From Mansonella perstans (taxonomy: Eukaryota; Nematoda; Chromadorea; Rhabditida; Onchocercidae): a stretch of 64,000 bases of DNA. The notes beneath the pieces are model-generated. The model saw only the letters and a list, made by a program, of their open reading frames with translations, had not been told where the DNA came from and ran no database searches. The DNA lies in the NCBI GenBank assembly GCA_037074765.1, contig JBAMDO010000200.1:36266-100265 (forward strand), read 5' to 3'. The number at the start of each line of letters is the position of its first letter. Position 1 is the stretch's first letter. Both the position numbers and the translations under genes were made by a program. This document shows positions 39,147-62,103 of this stretch, in pieces.

Positions 39147-40680
39147 GAAAATGAGGGATTAATTTGTTAAAATTTAGCGTTAATTCTTATTAATACTAGA
39201 ATCCATTTTTTCTAGGTTTTAAATTTCAATTTCTACTTTGAAACTGCTTCCACAATATCTTGAATTTACTAATTATAAATTTTCTTCCTGTCTCTTAATA
39301 GTTTATTTAAAAATCTAATTTGTATTAAATGCATATTCGAGTAAGCTTTGGTCATAAAATTAATAGGAACAAGACAAACAATTCCAGCATCTTACATAAA
39401 AATTTCTTCTAAAAAATAATCCGATTTGCAATTACTGACTTCTTTCACAATCCTCAATGAAATATCTAGGTTAGATGCTTTACTGCATGAAGCAACAAGC
39501 AATTTTTGGAAAGCATCAATTTTCACTTTCTAAAAGCATCAATTGCATATTTTGATCGCATATGGACTACGAAAGTTATTTAAAAATAAAGTGAATGTAA
39601 TTTATGTGTGTTTTTATATTTAAAAAAACTAATGTACATCGACAATTTTGTAACTAGCATAACTAACTATTTGAGAATTATGGTAAACTTCCGTCATTGT
39701 GCACCAGTTGGATGAATAATTTCATTTTAAACTTTGCTGTGACATTTTAAATTTTCAAACATGACATGACATATTTGCATGTCAAAACGATATGATGAAT
39801 AATGTTCGATTGATGGATGGATCTATTTCTTTGATCTCAATTTTCTGTCCGTTTTTTGAATCTCTCACATCAAACTTCTGTTATATATTGCATTTTTTCT
39901 GTCGAAATTTAACGTAATGATTCAACTTTACGATAAGATAAGCTTGTTGAACTATCCATTCTCATTTATATTGAATCCTGAAATCCCGGAATTTCAACAC
40001 TGAATAAAGTAATTATTGTTAAAATTTCACTTGAAAACAACAAACAGCGAAAAGAGAGATGCATTAATTACTTAATAACTGATTCAATTGGAAAGACCAT
40101 ATTTTTTTCAAATTACTATTGATGATTTTTCAACATACAAGCGAAAAAATATCATCATTTTTTAATTCATCAAATTGGAAACCGATAAAAGTTCATTTTT
40201 CGCTTCTAAAAGTTTTTTAATTTGTTAGTTTTTTTCATTTAAGGTAATTCCGTAGTGAATAGCAATCTGTACAATTATTAAACGCGATAGTCATATGTCT
40301 TATCTCTCTTATTAAAAGTATTGAAATTTAATTTTCATTGTCATTTAAATGTTTTTAATAAGTTGTTTCAAATTCTAACTTCTGTGGTTTTGCAAGAAAA
40401 GAAAAAACCTAGTGATTTCTTGATCAGTCATAATCAATCGTAGTGATCAATATTGTAAGCCAAATAAGGCCTTGAAATTTTGCATTAGTGTAATTGGTTT
40501 TACTTGAACCTTACAATGATATTACCTCTTGCTATAGCTAAATAATTTTTTTTGGATGTGTATTGTTTTTTTAATGATTTGTGTAAAACGTTTTGGATTT
40601 TTATATAATTAATTTCAAATTATTAATTCTTAGCATTCCAGCATATTTTGATATAATTTGTTGGGCGCTGATCATTTTAG

Positions 40681-42641
40681 ATGATTATTGCTGGCCGATT
40701 TAAGGCTAGGCAAAGCACTGTCGGTGACAAGGTGCAAATTTTAATGTAATATCAAATATTACAAATTGTTATTTGTCATCTTGCCTTGATCACTTAGCTA
40801 CCTTAACTTATTAAATACATTGCAAAAATTTTATTATCAATAATTTATACAAAACTTATCACTCTTTGAAAATTTGTTGCTAAAGTGTTAATTTTTCAAC
40901 TTTGAGGAATTTCAAGCACTTTTGTAAATTTGCCAAGAAAATTGAAGTTTATTTTCAAAGTATAAAATTTCTTCTACATTTTTTTAAAATTTAATAAAGT
41001 TTTTGATCACTGTTTGAGCACTTTTCACATCTTCGTTTTACAGAAAAAATCCAGAAAATCTCAGAAAAACGGAGACGGAAATTCAACAACAAGTCAAACT
41101 TCCATATCAGTAAATTTAATGAATGGTAGGCTCGTATCGAATTCATTATCATGCAGTGAAGGAAATAGTTCCGAAGCCGCATTTCAAATAAATCAACGCG
41201 GATCCGTCTTTTACATCGATGTAAGCTTACCATTAGCCACGTTTAATTTTTTGCTATCAAATAAGACATAAGTAATGGAAAAAATGATACCAACTCTTCT
41301 AAAATTATTTAAATATGTTTCAAAATCAAATATTCCGTAAATATTATTTCTAGATATCAAATTTTATTTATTAAGTTCGAGTTCAATGTATTTAAATTTT
41401 CGTCAATACTTTTCATTTTTGAATATTTCAGAGAAACAAATGGGGTTTAATTCATCAACAGACCGTTGCTTTAAGAGTAACTTGGAGCAAATTATACAGC
41501 ACACCGCATTCAGCATGTCGCGGTATCAGTGCTATAATGGACGAAGTTTTCAGTCGTTTAAATGAGGCATTTATAAAATATTAATGTCCTTTTCAAAATT
41601 TTATAATCGACAAAATTTTTAAAAACCATAAACTTCACTTCAATTTTTTCCTTTGAAGCATTACTGATATGTTTTGTTTACATATTTGATTTTTTTCAAA
41701 ATCCAATTGCAAAATTTGCAGAAAAACAAGCTACTTCGTGATATATTTTATAATGCGGCATTTGTTAATGGTATCGCGGAACGTCGTGCAATTGCAACAT
41801 TGCATGATCATTCACAATTATTTGTATCACTAATGAGTCAAATAATTCGATCATTGGATACGAATTCTAACGATATTTTCAGACAGATTAATAAAATTGG
41901 TTTGAATCTAAGTTATTAATGTATAATTGAATGAGAAAAAAGTAGTGAACTTTGAATTTACTTCCAGGTTCATGTCATTATAATTTAACGAAATATGGTT
42001 TTCAACAAGAACTTTGGGATTATTTGGGTGAGGAATTGATCGATGCTTTGGTTGTACAGGTTTAATTTAATTCTTTCAAATTTTAGTAAATTTTAACAAA
42101 ACGAGTTAAATTTACTTTTTTTAAAAGCTTTGTTTAAAAGTTTTGAAAGTTAAAATATTAAAAATTTTAAAACAAAGCTGAAATTGGTTTAAAAAAAAAA
42201 GACAGAAAAAAGAATTAGAATTTATTATCATACAAAATAACATTAATAAATATCACGATTTGAGACTGAGCCATTTCTTTGAATTTCTGTATTTTATTGA
42301 TGTAATTTGATCGTATGAATATTTTGATCAGCAGTAATAAGTGCTCTTTTTATGGATTAGATGGAGTAAATTTTAATCATGCAATTATTTTAAAATTTAT
42401 TTATTATTTTAAGAGAATAATTTACTTTTTTAACCGAATTTACAGTTTAATTTACTTTGATAGAAGTTAGTTAATGAAATTTTTGTCAAAAATTCAGAAT
42501 TGCGTACGTAGTTTTCCTGGTTCATGTCGTGCATGGACAATACTAATAGCCAATCTCATTGATCATTTGAGTGCAGCTACGATGAAGCAATATCGGTCAA
42601 AGTCAATTTCACCTGAACGTCTCAAATCGACTGATCACTAA
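40681..42641 (+). CDS. Nematode globin with N-terminal extension, 6 exons, about 258 aa
   Basis: Exons 40681-40731 (tentative), 41044-41220, 41432-41566, 41722-41899, 41968-42059 and 42498-42641. Residues 18-76 form a basic, serine/asparagine-rich extension. The globin fold covers about 80-245: helix A with Trp94 (ALRVTWSKLY), a B-C segment ending at Phe130 (CD1; LLRDIF), a distal histidine region (LHDHSQLF, His149/His151), proximal His184 (IGGSCHYNL) and a C-terminal helix with AWTILIANLIDH. Such globins are numerous in nematodes, many in neurons, with redox or oxygen-sensing roles (family knowledge). Exon 3 ends at a GC donor (41567) because no in-phase GT donor keeps helix B. The first exon is uncertain: MIIAGRFKARQSTVGDK at 40681 fits phase 0, but so does the mini-exon at 38786. 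No membrane segment is seen. Confidence 0.82.
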
Positions 42642-44087
42642 TGCAACGAATTGAAGTGATAAACTCAGATTCGGCGTATCAAATTGTAAATGAATTAGCA
42701 AATAATTTGAAAAATAAGTAAAATACAAAAATTAAAAATTTTTTTGCTCTAACATGACAAATGCTATGATTCGTGGAATTTAATTCATTTTATAAGCCAA
42801 AGATAATATTCAATCGTAAATTTTAATCTAAGCCAAAGAAACGTATATAATTTTTCTCAAATGCTCCAAGAATTTAATAGTCTTTCATGTGAAAATCGTG
42901 CTTGGACTTTAATATTGACCAAAGCAATCATATGAAAAGTAACTTTAATCTAAATTTGATCATCTCTCTCTCTCTCTCTATCAAACATTTCAACGACAAA
43001 AAGAATTCACCGTCTTATCTTTTAATTTAAAAAATCTTTTAATTTCAATCTTGCTTTTCTAACTTTAATCGTTTAATGTTTATATTACAGAGTACATTAT
43101 GTCGAAATGAATTTTAACTTTTATTTTGTATTAAAAGTGACAAAAAAAAAAAAAAAAAAAAAAAAAAATGTTGACATTATTTTATTGCTTCAAACAAATA
43201 TAAATTTTGTCAGTTGAACTGCTATCATTAGATCATTGTCTCATTTTGTACGATTAATTATCATTACAATAAGTAACGATTGTTTTCTTTTTTCCGATGA
43301 AAAAAATCATCATGTCATATATCAAAGGTCATTTCAAGAATATTTGTACAAAAAAAATTAGGAAAAAAAGATGAAAACATATCGAAGTATTGCAATAATA
43401 AATGACTAGAAAAAGGAGAATAATTATCAATGGATGATCATTTTCACCTGATAACATCATTTATTAATTATAATAAATTATCATTATCAAAATATCCCGT
43501 TATAATGCTCATTTTTCTCAAATAAACAAAAAAAATGACAATACATATCATACTGTATGAGCAGACAAGAAAAAGTGCGTTTGAGCATTTTGATAAATTG
43601 CACCAATTAAAATCTCATGTTAAATTTCAAAAATTTTCTAATTGTTTTCGAAAGAAATTTTTTTCTGAAAAAAAATCAAGCAGAAAAATTTCAAAAAATA
43701 TTCAAAGAATTGTCTCTATCAATAGTAACAGAATGAATGAATATTGAAATTAAAAATTATTTTGCAAAATTTGTATTTCTGAACAATCCTTTCATCAATA
43801 AAGGAAATGCAGTTACAGCGGATTGTTTTTTTAAAAATTTATTAATATTTGGTAAATTTGGAGTTCTGAAACTATTGTTTAATCTTTCATACTAGAATTA
43901 ATCAAATGAGAAATTCGCTACTACTAGAATTAACAAATAATCAAATGCATCAGTAGATCATCCAAAAACCTAAATAAAAGAAATTTTATACATATTTAAT
44001 CGAAACAGACAACAGTAGATATTTCAACGCTATAACAATCGAAATCCAGTATTAAGGAATAGCGTATCCGTTCTAATCATCAAATTT
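42642..44087. other. Convergent intergenic region, globin / tau-tubulin kinase
   Basis: About 1.4 kb between two stop codons. It holds a 27-base poly(A) run (43142-43168), an AATAAA at 43397 on + and a reverse-strand hexamer near 43838. No coding sequence was seen. Confidence 0.5.
43142..43168. repeat. Poly(A) tract, 27 bases
   Basis: Uninterrupted A run in the 3' flank of the globin gene. It could be slippage or the tail of a retroposed sequence, but no retrocopy is recognisable upstream. Confidence 0.85.
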
Positions 44088-53530
<9,443 letters not shown>

Positions 53531-53660
53531 AACGGTACATTTGTCATTCAGCACTTATTTTTACAGCATTTGTTTTAAATTTAACAGAGGAAAATAAACC
53601 GGAAAGAGAGAATGAGCGAGTAAAAACCCGTATAAAAATACTTGAGAGACCTGGAAAACA
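53531..53660 (-). promoter_or_regulatory. Leader region and 3' splice site upstream of the kinase start codon
   Basis: Reading the minus strand, a TTTTCCAG acceptor at about 53650 precedes a leader of roughly 120 bases and then the ATG. This fits either trans-splicing or an upstream noncoding exon. No in-frame ATG was found nearer than 53530. Confidence 0.4.
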
Positions 53661-56600
53661 AAATAAAATTTGAAATGAAAATATCAATTTCATCGGATAA
53701 TCACAATGTTTAGTTTAGCAGTTTAAAACAGTATAAAACAGTATTTATCGAAAAAATTGAACATCTAATTTAGATAATGCATTTAATTATTTCATTTCGA
53801 TAAATTTGAAATAATTGCATAAATTAAATAATAAACTTAAATCAGTCAAGAAATGGTCAACATTTGGATTACAGTACATTATGATAAACTTTACGAAATA
53901 TTCTTTTGAACAAAAAACATAATTATCAGAGAAATGTTGTAGCAAGAAAAAGAAAAAGACGATTCCGGGTCTTTTTTTTTGAAAGGATTTTCTCTTCAAA
54001 CTTTCTCGCAATGAATTGTCACTCAAGATAAATGACATTGAATTTGTGGTTTATGGCAAGCAAAATTAAATAATCCGTTTGCGATTTTCGAAAACAAAAA
54101 AGGAAGGCGGAGAGTGAAAAAAAAAAAAAAACTGATATTTCATTTTTCAAATAAAATTGGAAAATAGATAGGGTAATTTTTGTTATCGAAACTATCATGA
54201 GATAATCTAACAATGATCAAAATGAAATTAAACTATTTTGTTTTAATCATTTATAAAAAGAATTTGATATACATGACACTTAAATTATACCAAAACAATT
54301 GATGTAGTTAAACAATATAATTGTATATGTAAATTGTTGATGTTGATAGAAGCAAAGAAAAGTAAAGAAATGATCGAATGAAATGAAAAAAATTAATAAA
54401 ATAAATGAATTTAATCGGTGAAAAAAGGGAGCAGATAATTTGATAATTGATGAATTGATAAGGTAGACAAGTGTGTTACACATAAATATTATTTAGGACA
54501 GCAAATAGTCAACAATAAATTTAAGAGTTGGGTTTTAACAAGTAAATTGTACAGACGTATCAACGAGGAAGAGCGGGAGGCGGAGAGCGGAAACGGATGC
54601 TTTGAATAGACAATTCGACATTGGCGAATCGTAATTATACTTAATTTGGTTGAATGTTTGGAAATAAACGAAGAGAATGAAGGAAAGAATATTTTGAAAT
54701 GTTTATTATAAAATAATTTCCTCTCTCTTACCTACTGATTTCATTTTTTTTCTTCAATTTTTAATACATTTCAAAATTTAAATTAGAATTTTTGAAACGA
54801 AAAATAAATAACAATAAAATAAATAAAAATTTCGAATAAAAAAAGTAAGTAGTTTTAAAAAAATGAAAAACGAATGACGAAAGAGTAATTTATATATATA
54901 TGTTTTCAAGTTCTTCAATGCTTTAATTAGCTTAGAAAGATTTGTTTTTTTTGAGTAGGCAAGATTAAAAAAGGAAAAGGAAGAAATGAGGAATGAAATG
55001 AGAATGGATTTAAAAAAAAGTGCTTCACGAAATGATTCTTTCCGCTTCATTCAATTGCCTTTTTCGATTTTAATTTTAAGAATTGTGTAAGATTATTTTT
55101 CTGACAGAACTTTTTTCGATTTTCCGTTTTGTTTATTTTCTTTCAACATTTATTTAGCTGATAAATGAGCATTCTTGCCTGAAACTTTTGTTTTGAAAAT
55201 TGCGAAATCTCTTAACTAGTAATTTTTTATTTCATGAAATAATTATTTTCGAGTTCAGAAAATTCCCAGTGAATATTTGATAAATTGCTCGGTTTGTTTC
55301 CTTTTTTTTGTTCGTAGAATAAATCAATTAAAAAAAATTTGTTAAAATAAAGAAATGAAACAAAATGCTAAAATTTAGACGAAAAAAATTTCAATTTTTT
55401 TATGCTGCCCTATTCCGAATAGGCCCTTTGGTTACTTGACAATTGACAAAAATAAGCCTAGTTTGCCCTCAAACATTTTGGATTCACCAGTTTTTCATTT
55501 TTTTTCTTCTCTATTTTCATCTCAAAATATCTTGTTATAATATAAATACACAAATAAATTAAAATATGCCTATATTGCAATCGTTTTGTGTAAAAAAGAA
55601 GTTTTGAGAAATGTGCACTTATATTATTGCTAGAAAATGATTTGAACTATTTTTATTTGGAAAAAAAAAACCGACAAAAAGTGTATAAAATGGGAATTTA
55701 TTGCTTAAAACTTTTTTAGATATATTACTTTTACAAATCAATCAATAATTACTATTTTTCATAATGTCAAAAAAACCATTTGTTATTTAATCATATTTTT
55801 TTGACAGAATTTTTAATTTCTTTCAATTGTACAAATATTATCACCCACTGTATATTTTTTCCCGAGATAATTTTATGAGAAAAAATTTGAAACATAATGA
55901 TAAGTGTACACAACTATTTACATTGCAAATTGCGTTCAAGTGAGTATTGTAAGTATTTCAGCAGATGTAATTTGTATTTGTTAAAAGTAAACTTTTAAGC
56001 ACGGTAATGTTTGTACTGCTTGAATTTTATGCTATGCTAAACAACCACATTCCTTATCATTAGCCATTAATACTTCAATGACGAAACTTTCTAAATTTTA
56101 TAATGAAATTATTGCAAATGAAATAAATCTGGCTGGAATTTAAAATTTTCAAAAAAAAAAAAAAAATTAGAAGTGAGAAAAGAAAAAAGAAAATGAAACA
56201 ATAAAAATTGAAAATTGAATTTTATTAAGAATAAAGTAAAGAAAAAAGTTGAAAATATTAATTGAAAATGAATTAATGCATTAGGGATGTTTTTCTTTTC
56301 TTACCGTTCAAATTTACGTTTTGCTAAAGCATAAACGAATAATAACACTAAATATATGCATCTATGAAATAGTAAGGCTAAAACATCCCAAACAACTGTT
56401 ATATTAGTTAAAAAATTTTGTTCCCTTTTTTCTAAAAAGTATTGCAAATTTTTTTTGAGGAAAAATAAAAGCAAATACTAAAGTTAATTTAAAATGATAA
56501 AAAGTTTTTTTTGTTGCAATCAGAAATGCACTATTTTATGGATAATATTGAAAAAATTTTTAAATTTAAAAAATATTTCACTGAAAGTTTTATAACTAAT

Positions 56601-58297
56601 TTGAAAATGAAAGAAAAGATAGTATCGAGAATGATTTTAGCTTAAAATGAATTGTTAAAGAATAATTTATGAGAAGAGTTGAAATTTATAGTAAACATTT
56701 GGGATTTAAAAAGTTTTAATAACATAGGAGTTCTGTTAACAAATCATTTTACACTGGAAATGTGAAAGAAGAGGAAAAGACGAAAGAGGAGAAGAAAAAA
56801 GGAGAAGATGAGTAGGAATGAAAGGTGGAAAAAGTTTAAAAGCAGTGATGATGTTGATGATGATGACGACAACCTGCTTTCAAATAAACTCTTTCAAAAC
56901 TAATCGATGAAAATTTAGATACTAGATAGTGGAATTGAATGGACGTATGGTTGGATGGATGAATGAGATTTAGATGGGACTTGTGATCGTCAAGTTTTAC
57001 GGCACTTCAAACTTATTCATCTATCTATCTATTTCTCTATCTATCGCACAGCTTATAACAACAAAATAACAAATATAAAAGCCTGAAAGATTTCAATTTC
57101 AACGCTTTTTATTTTTCAAAGAAAGGTAAGCTTATAAAAGAGAATTCATTGGAAGTTTTAATGACAGAATTATGTTTCATCTAAACTATTCGTCAAAAAC
57201 AAAAAGTAAAAAAAAAAACGAGAAATGAAAAAAAGTAATATTTCTTGAAGCTATAAAACTATATAGGAACTGATCAAATCTAATTTTAATGTAATCGTAA
57301 ATCTTTGATAATTTAAAAGCAGCGAAATTAATACAATAAAATTATTGCTCAAAAAATAAAGCTAGGAATAATTTTTTTCAAATCTCGAATTTAAAATTTT
57401 TATTTGACTACCAAAATTATTGTTAATAATTTAATTGATTTTTTTGTTGCTTTTTCCAACTCAAAATAACCTTTCCATCAAAGCAATTGGCAACGATTTA
57501 AAATTCATTCTAAAGCAATTGTATGTTACATTGCATTACAGTAATGCATTATCATTCATTCAATTCATTTATGCAAACATTGATTAAACTTTAAAATTGA
57601 AATAACAAAAAAAAAAAATTTAGAGATTAAAATTCGTTAAAATGAATTTTAAATCGCTCATTGCCAATTATACCAAATATATTACAATGGCAAAGCATTT
57701 AAAGTGAAAAGCAAAAAAAAAAAAAAAAAAGACAAAAAATGATTTTGAAGAGAAAAATTGAATTGAATGAAATTTTAGTAAAAGTTAAAAATTTTAGCAC
57801 AAACTTTTAATTTATTTTTATTCTTTCAAATATATAATTCTAATTGAACAACGCTTAATTGTTGTTATTTACATATGTTAGTAAGTACATTGAAAGATTC
57901 AATGTATGAATGAAAATATTTGAGAATAAAATGCAATCAGAAAAAGGAATAAATGGCCAAAATGTGAAAAGGACGGCTGTGACTGGTAGACAGATTGACT
58001 AATCTGTTTTAATGGAATAATTTAGTTTGGATTGGGAATACGAAATTCGAGAATGAGCAAAGAGAATAGAGAGTGGATTGGTTCGAGAGTGAATGTGGAT
58101 AATCTGAGGAGAAAATTGAGCAATGAGAAGAAACTTTAGTGATGCTATCAATGAATTCTAATGTTACAACAAACGATTGAAATTGCACAAATTTACATAA
58201 ATGCTTTAAAATTTAATCATCAATCAATGAAAATTAAGAAGTAGCAGAGAGAGGATCATAATGAAAGAGAGTGGCAGAGAAAGAAAAAAAGAGTGAC

Positions 58298-58321
58298 AGA
58301 GAGAGAGAGAGAGAGAGAGAG
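58298..58321. repeat. (GA)n microsatellite
   Basis: About twelve GA units inside a larger purine-rich tract (58240-58345). Confidence 0.9.
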
Positions 58322-59239
58322 GGGAAGAGAGAAAGAAATAAGAAAGAATGAATGAATACTTTTTAAAATATACGAGAAATTTGATCTTACAACTTTAAAC
58401 TATGCTTATTTTCTATTATTTAAATTGTTAAAATTATATTAATTTCCTATTATTATAAAAATTTATCAGGATTTCACTAATGAGGGTAAAAATGTTAGGA
58501 AAAATTTAAACTAACTTATTATGTTTGAAATGAACTATTATTTTTTTTTTTTGTTACTGCTGCTATTATTATACATTTTTGAAGCTTATATTATTACTGT
58601 TATTTATTGCTACTATCATTACTAATTTTATTACTAAATATTTCGTTCAATTCCTAGCTTTACTTATAAATTGTTAACAGCACACAATTTGTGAACAAAT
58701 TAATGTTCTATTGATGTTAAGTTTAAATTCTTGTGTCACATAAAATTGTTAATTTTCTTTGTGATATTTGTGAAGTGTATTTGCTATGGGGAATGAGCAT
58801 GAAATGAAGTTCAAATTATATTGCCATCAATAAATGAAATTAAAAGTTCGAAAAGAAACAGAAGAAAGATTTATAATAGAAATTTATTGACAAATTGTTG
58901 TACGAATGTAGTTTTAATGAAAAAGGTATTTGCGAAAGTTTGATAGTTTCAATCAAAACAGACCGAAGAAGATTCTTTTGCTTTAATTACTGTACAGAAA
59001 AAAAAATTACACTCAGAAAGATAGATTAAATGAAACGGAAACCATTTAAATCAATTTCCCTAAATTTCAAGTCATATCAGATATAATTACAATTTGAAAT
59101 AATTACTTCGAATGGCGATAAGTTAATTGAAATTAAGTTAAATTTCCGGCTTTATGAGTTAAACTAAAATATTTTAAAAGGCGCTTGAAATTTCTTTGAT
59201 AGATTTGTTTTCTGCTTTTCTCTTCCTGTTTTTTTAAAA

Positions 59240-59262
59240 TTTTTTTTTTTTTTTTTTTTTTT
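59240..59262. repeat. Poly(T) tract
   Basis: Run of 23 T residues after a shorter T run. Confidence 0.85.
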
Positions 59263-60247
59263 CATTCTTTTCATCACTTTTTATTTCATTCTTTCATTTT
59301 CGAACTGCATAATTGATGTTATTCCGGTTCTTTCAGCCTAATATTCAGCAATGCAAGGAATTTTAGGTTTCAACATCTGACTTCAATATTTAAGCCCTCA
59401 TGGGTGAAAATAAGTGAAAGTAAATTCTTTTCATGAAATCCTGAAGACTTCTTCAATATTTAAAATTAAAAAAGGATGTTTTCAATAATATGTACAATAA
59501 TATATAAATTGGAAAAAAGAAAGGTTGAAAGAAGAATTAAAAAAATATTTAGTGAAATTTTGAAAGTAATTAAGATCTAATGTGTTTTGGCATCAGCTGG
59601 AAACAGTTATTGAAAAGTTACGAGTGACACTAGTAAATTCTGAGAACTGTAGGATTTTAGTATGAAAAACTGAAGCATTTCAAATTAACAAAACGATGGA
59701 AAGAATTAGTTGAAAATTTTATCAGTGACGTAAAACATCTTCGTTGTTCCTCATATTTTTATACAAAAACAACCTCAAAATCATTTGTACATTTCCAGTT
59801 TTCCAATTTTTTGATTCAAATTCGAAACTTGAAATAAGAAATCAAATCTCACTGAAATTAAAATCTTCATTGAATTTTCTCTTCTCTTCTTAGCCTCAAA
59901 TAAATCATCAGATATCTCTTTTCTACTCCATAAAGAAATATTTGCTTGAAGCACTGGCTAAAACTAAAATCCGTTTTTTTTAATATCCGAAATTTATTCA
60001 TTCTATTACATACAGACACAGACACATATATACATGCACTTACATATACATTCATACACACATACGTCAAATGTATTTTAAAATTTCAACATTTTAGTGT
60101 TTCCTTATTCGTGTCAACCACAAGCAACAGAAACTACAGAGGTTGAAGGAAAAAAAAACTATATGCGCAAAATATAAATAAAATCGTTTCGCTCATTTGC
60201 CCTGCAAGGTAAACAATAAACCAATAAAAAGGGGGGGACAAAACTAC

Positions 60248-60440
60248 TTTTTTTTAAAATTATATTTATTTAGTTTAACTTTGAGAAAAAAAACAGAAAA
60301 AAAAACAGGTGTTAAACGAAAAAAGTTTATACGAAAAAGAAAAATGAAAAAAAAAAATTGTAAAGTCATTATGAATTTGGTAATTTAATAGTCAACTGTT
60401 TTTTCTCAAAGTTAAACTAAATAAATATAATTTAAAAAAA
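60248..60440. repeat. Foldback (inverted-repeat) element
   Basis: Arms at 60248-60294 and 60396-60440 are near-perfect reverse complements over about 44 bases, sharing TATTTATTTAGTTTAACTTT and its complement, with only small differences in the A/T runs at the ends. The spacer is about 100 bases, A-rich, and has no coding potential. It looks like a MITE-type or hairpin element. No target-site duplication is certain. Confidence 0.75.
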
Positions 60441-61019
60441 GAAAAGAAAAATCTTAACAAATAGTTTTTTGAGCTTGATTTCAATTTATTTCTATCACGA
60501 AAAAAAGTTAATTGTAATTGAACAATTTGATGGCATAATTTATTAGTGACAGTTATAAAGAATAATACTGTTAGTTGAAATTCATGAGCGGCAATTACAA
60601 GGACAAAACTATTAATTAAAAGCCCAGTTGCTAAAAATTAATTTGGCTCAACGAAGTACAAGAAATTTATTACACAAAGTGAAGGAAAATATACATCGTC
60701 TAAATAATTAATAAAAAAAAAGGAAGTTATTATTCTTGCAGTTAATGAATTTTTCACTGTTTATATTTTTTAAGTTCAAATTATTAATTTCTACAGCTAT
60801 GTACATCAAAATTGTACTTAAAATGAAATTGGAACAGTATTGAACAGGAAAAAATTTATGCGAATATTATTTGGATAATACCGATAACAATTAGGTAAAC
60901 AAACAATAAAATGATTAGTAATTATATTTGAAATATAATCTTTAAAATTTGCTATCTTTTGAAGCATTTAAATATTTGCAAAATTTGCTAGGAAAAAAAC
61001 AGCTTTTAACATTTTTGAA

Positions 61020-61150
61020 TAGTTGAAAAATTGCAAATCTTTTTTATATATTTGAAAAATTTCAAAAATTTTTATATTTGAGAATTTTCAAACTCTTTTA
61101 TATATTTGAAAAATTCCAAACTTTCTTAGATATTTGAAAAATTTCAAAAT
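61020..61150. repeat. Minisatellite, about 30-base unit, four copies
   Basis: Degenerate units of the form TATATATTTGAAAAATTTCAAA..TTTT repeat four times with small length changes. Each unit is itself a small palindrome (TTTGAAAAATTTCAAA). Confidence 0.7.
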
Positions 61151-61631
61151 TGTAAAGTATAATATTTTACGAAGGAAAAAATGAAATAAGCGATCATTTT
61201 AAATTTTTGAAAATATTTCATTACATTTCTCAATAAGAAATTTTCTTTTTCGTTGCCTTTTTTCCTTCCCTTACAAAATTTCAAGCAAATTAAATTTTGA
61301 TAAAAGTGAAATATAATTTCATTTTTTCTTCTTTTCAAAAGTTTAAAAAATTTGGGAAAGGCAATAATTTCATTTTTTACCACTGTGGCTGAAAAAACAA
61401 AAAAACAAAATGACATGTTTAGTTTAAAATAAAGTTTTTAAATCTTTAGTACATTTGCGTAATATTAGGATATGATGAATCAATTAAACTCGAATTAGTA
61501 GTTCATTGATATCACCAACTTTACACTCAACAATTTTGATACTAATGCAAATTGACTAACTCATCCTAATAAATTGCTGATGTGAATTATCAAAAGTTAT
61601 AAATCATTTGATCTAAATAAATTAACTAATC

Positions 61632-61633
61632 AA

Positions 61634-61659
<26 letters not shown>
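61632..61659. repeat. Poly(A) tract, 28 bases
   Basis: Uninterrupted A run in noncoding DNA. Confidence 0.85.
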
Positions 61660-61664
<5 letters not shown>

Positions 61665-61991
61665 CTAATTTATTGCGAATTACAACAGTAATTTACGAAG
61701 AATTAACACTCTTACAGAAAAGATATAAGCAGCTTCGTTTAAACTTCAGCATTAAAACAAATAATATCTAAGCTTTATTTTTGTGCTTATAAAGAAAAAT
61801 TAATGAATAATTAATAACAAAATTTTTTGCTGAAATTATTTTCATTTTTAAAAAGGTTTAGCGGTAAATTTTTTTCGCCTCATTTAATTAAATTTGTCGG
61901 CATTTTTCTTCTTTTTTTTAAATATATGGTCATTAAAAATATTTTTAGATATAGCAATATATAAATTATTTATATTTATATATAAATGAGA

Positions 61992-62103
61992 AAATTAATT
62001 TCTCAGTTCTCAATACACATTTATATACATTACAGTAATGTGTATATAATTCATATCCATGTACAAATATGGAAATTAATTCCCCAGTACTCATATTTAT
62101 ATT
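61992..62103. repeat. Diverged direct repeat flanking a palindrome
   Basis: AAATTAATT(T/C)C(T/C)CAGT.CTCA...TTTATAT occurs at 61992-62026 and 62072-62103. Between them, TTATATACATTAC and GTAATGTGTATATAA (62021-62049) form an imperfect palindrome. Confidence 0.55.

Noticed and set aside
60197..60388. Plus-strand 63-codon frame rich in lysine
   Set aside because: Product of the A-rich spacer and left arm of the foldback element.
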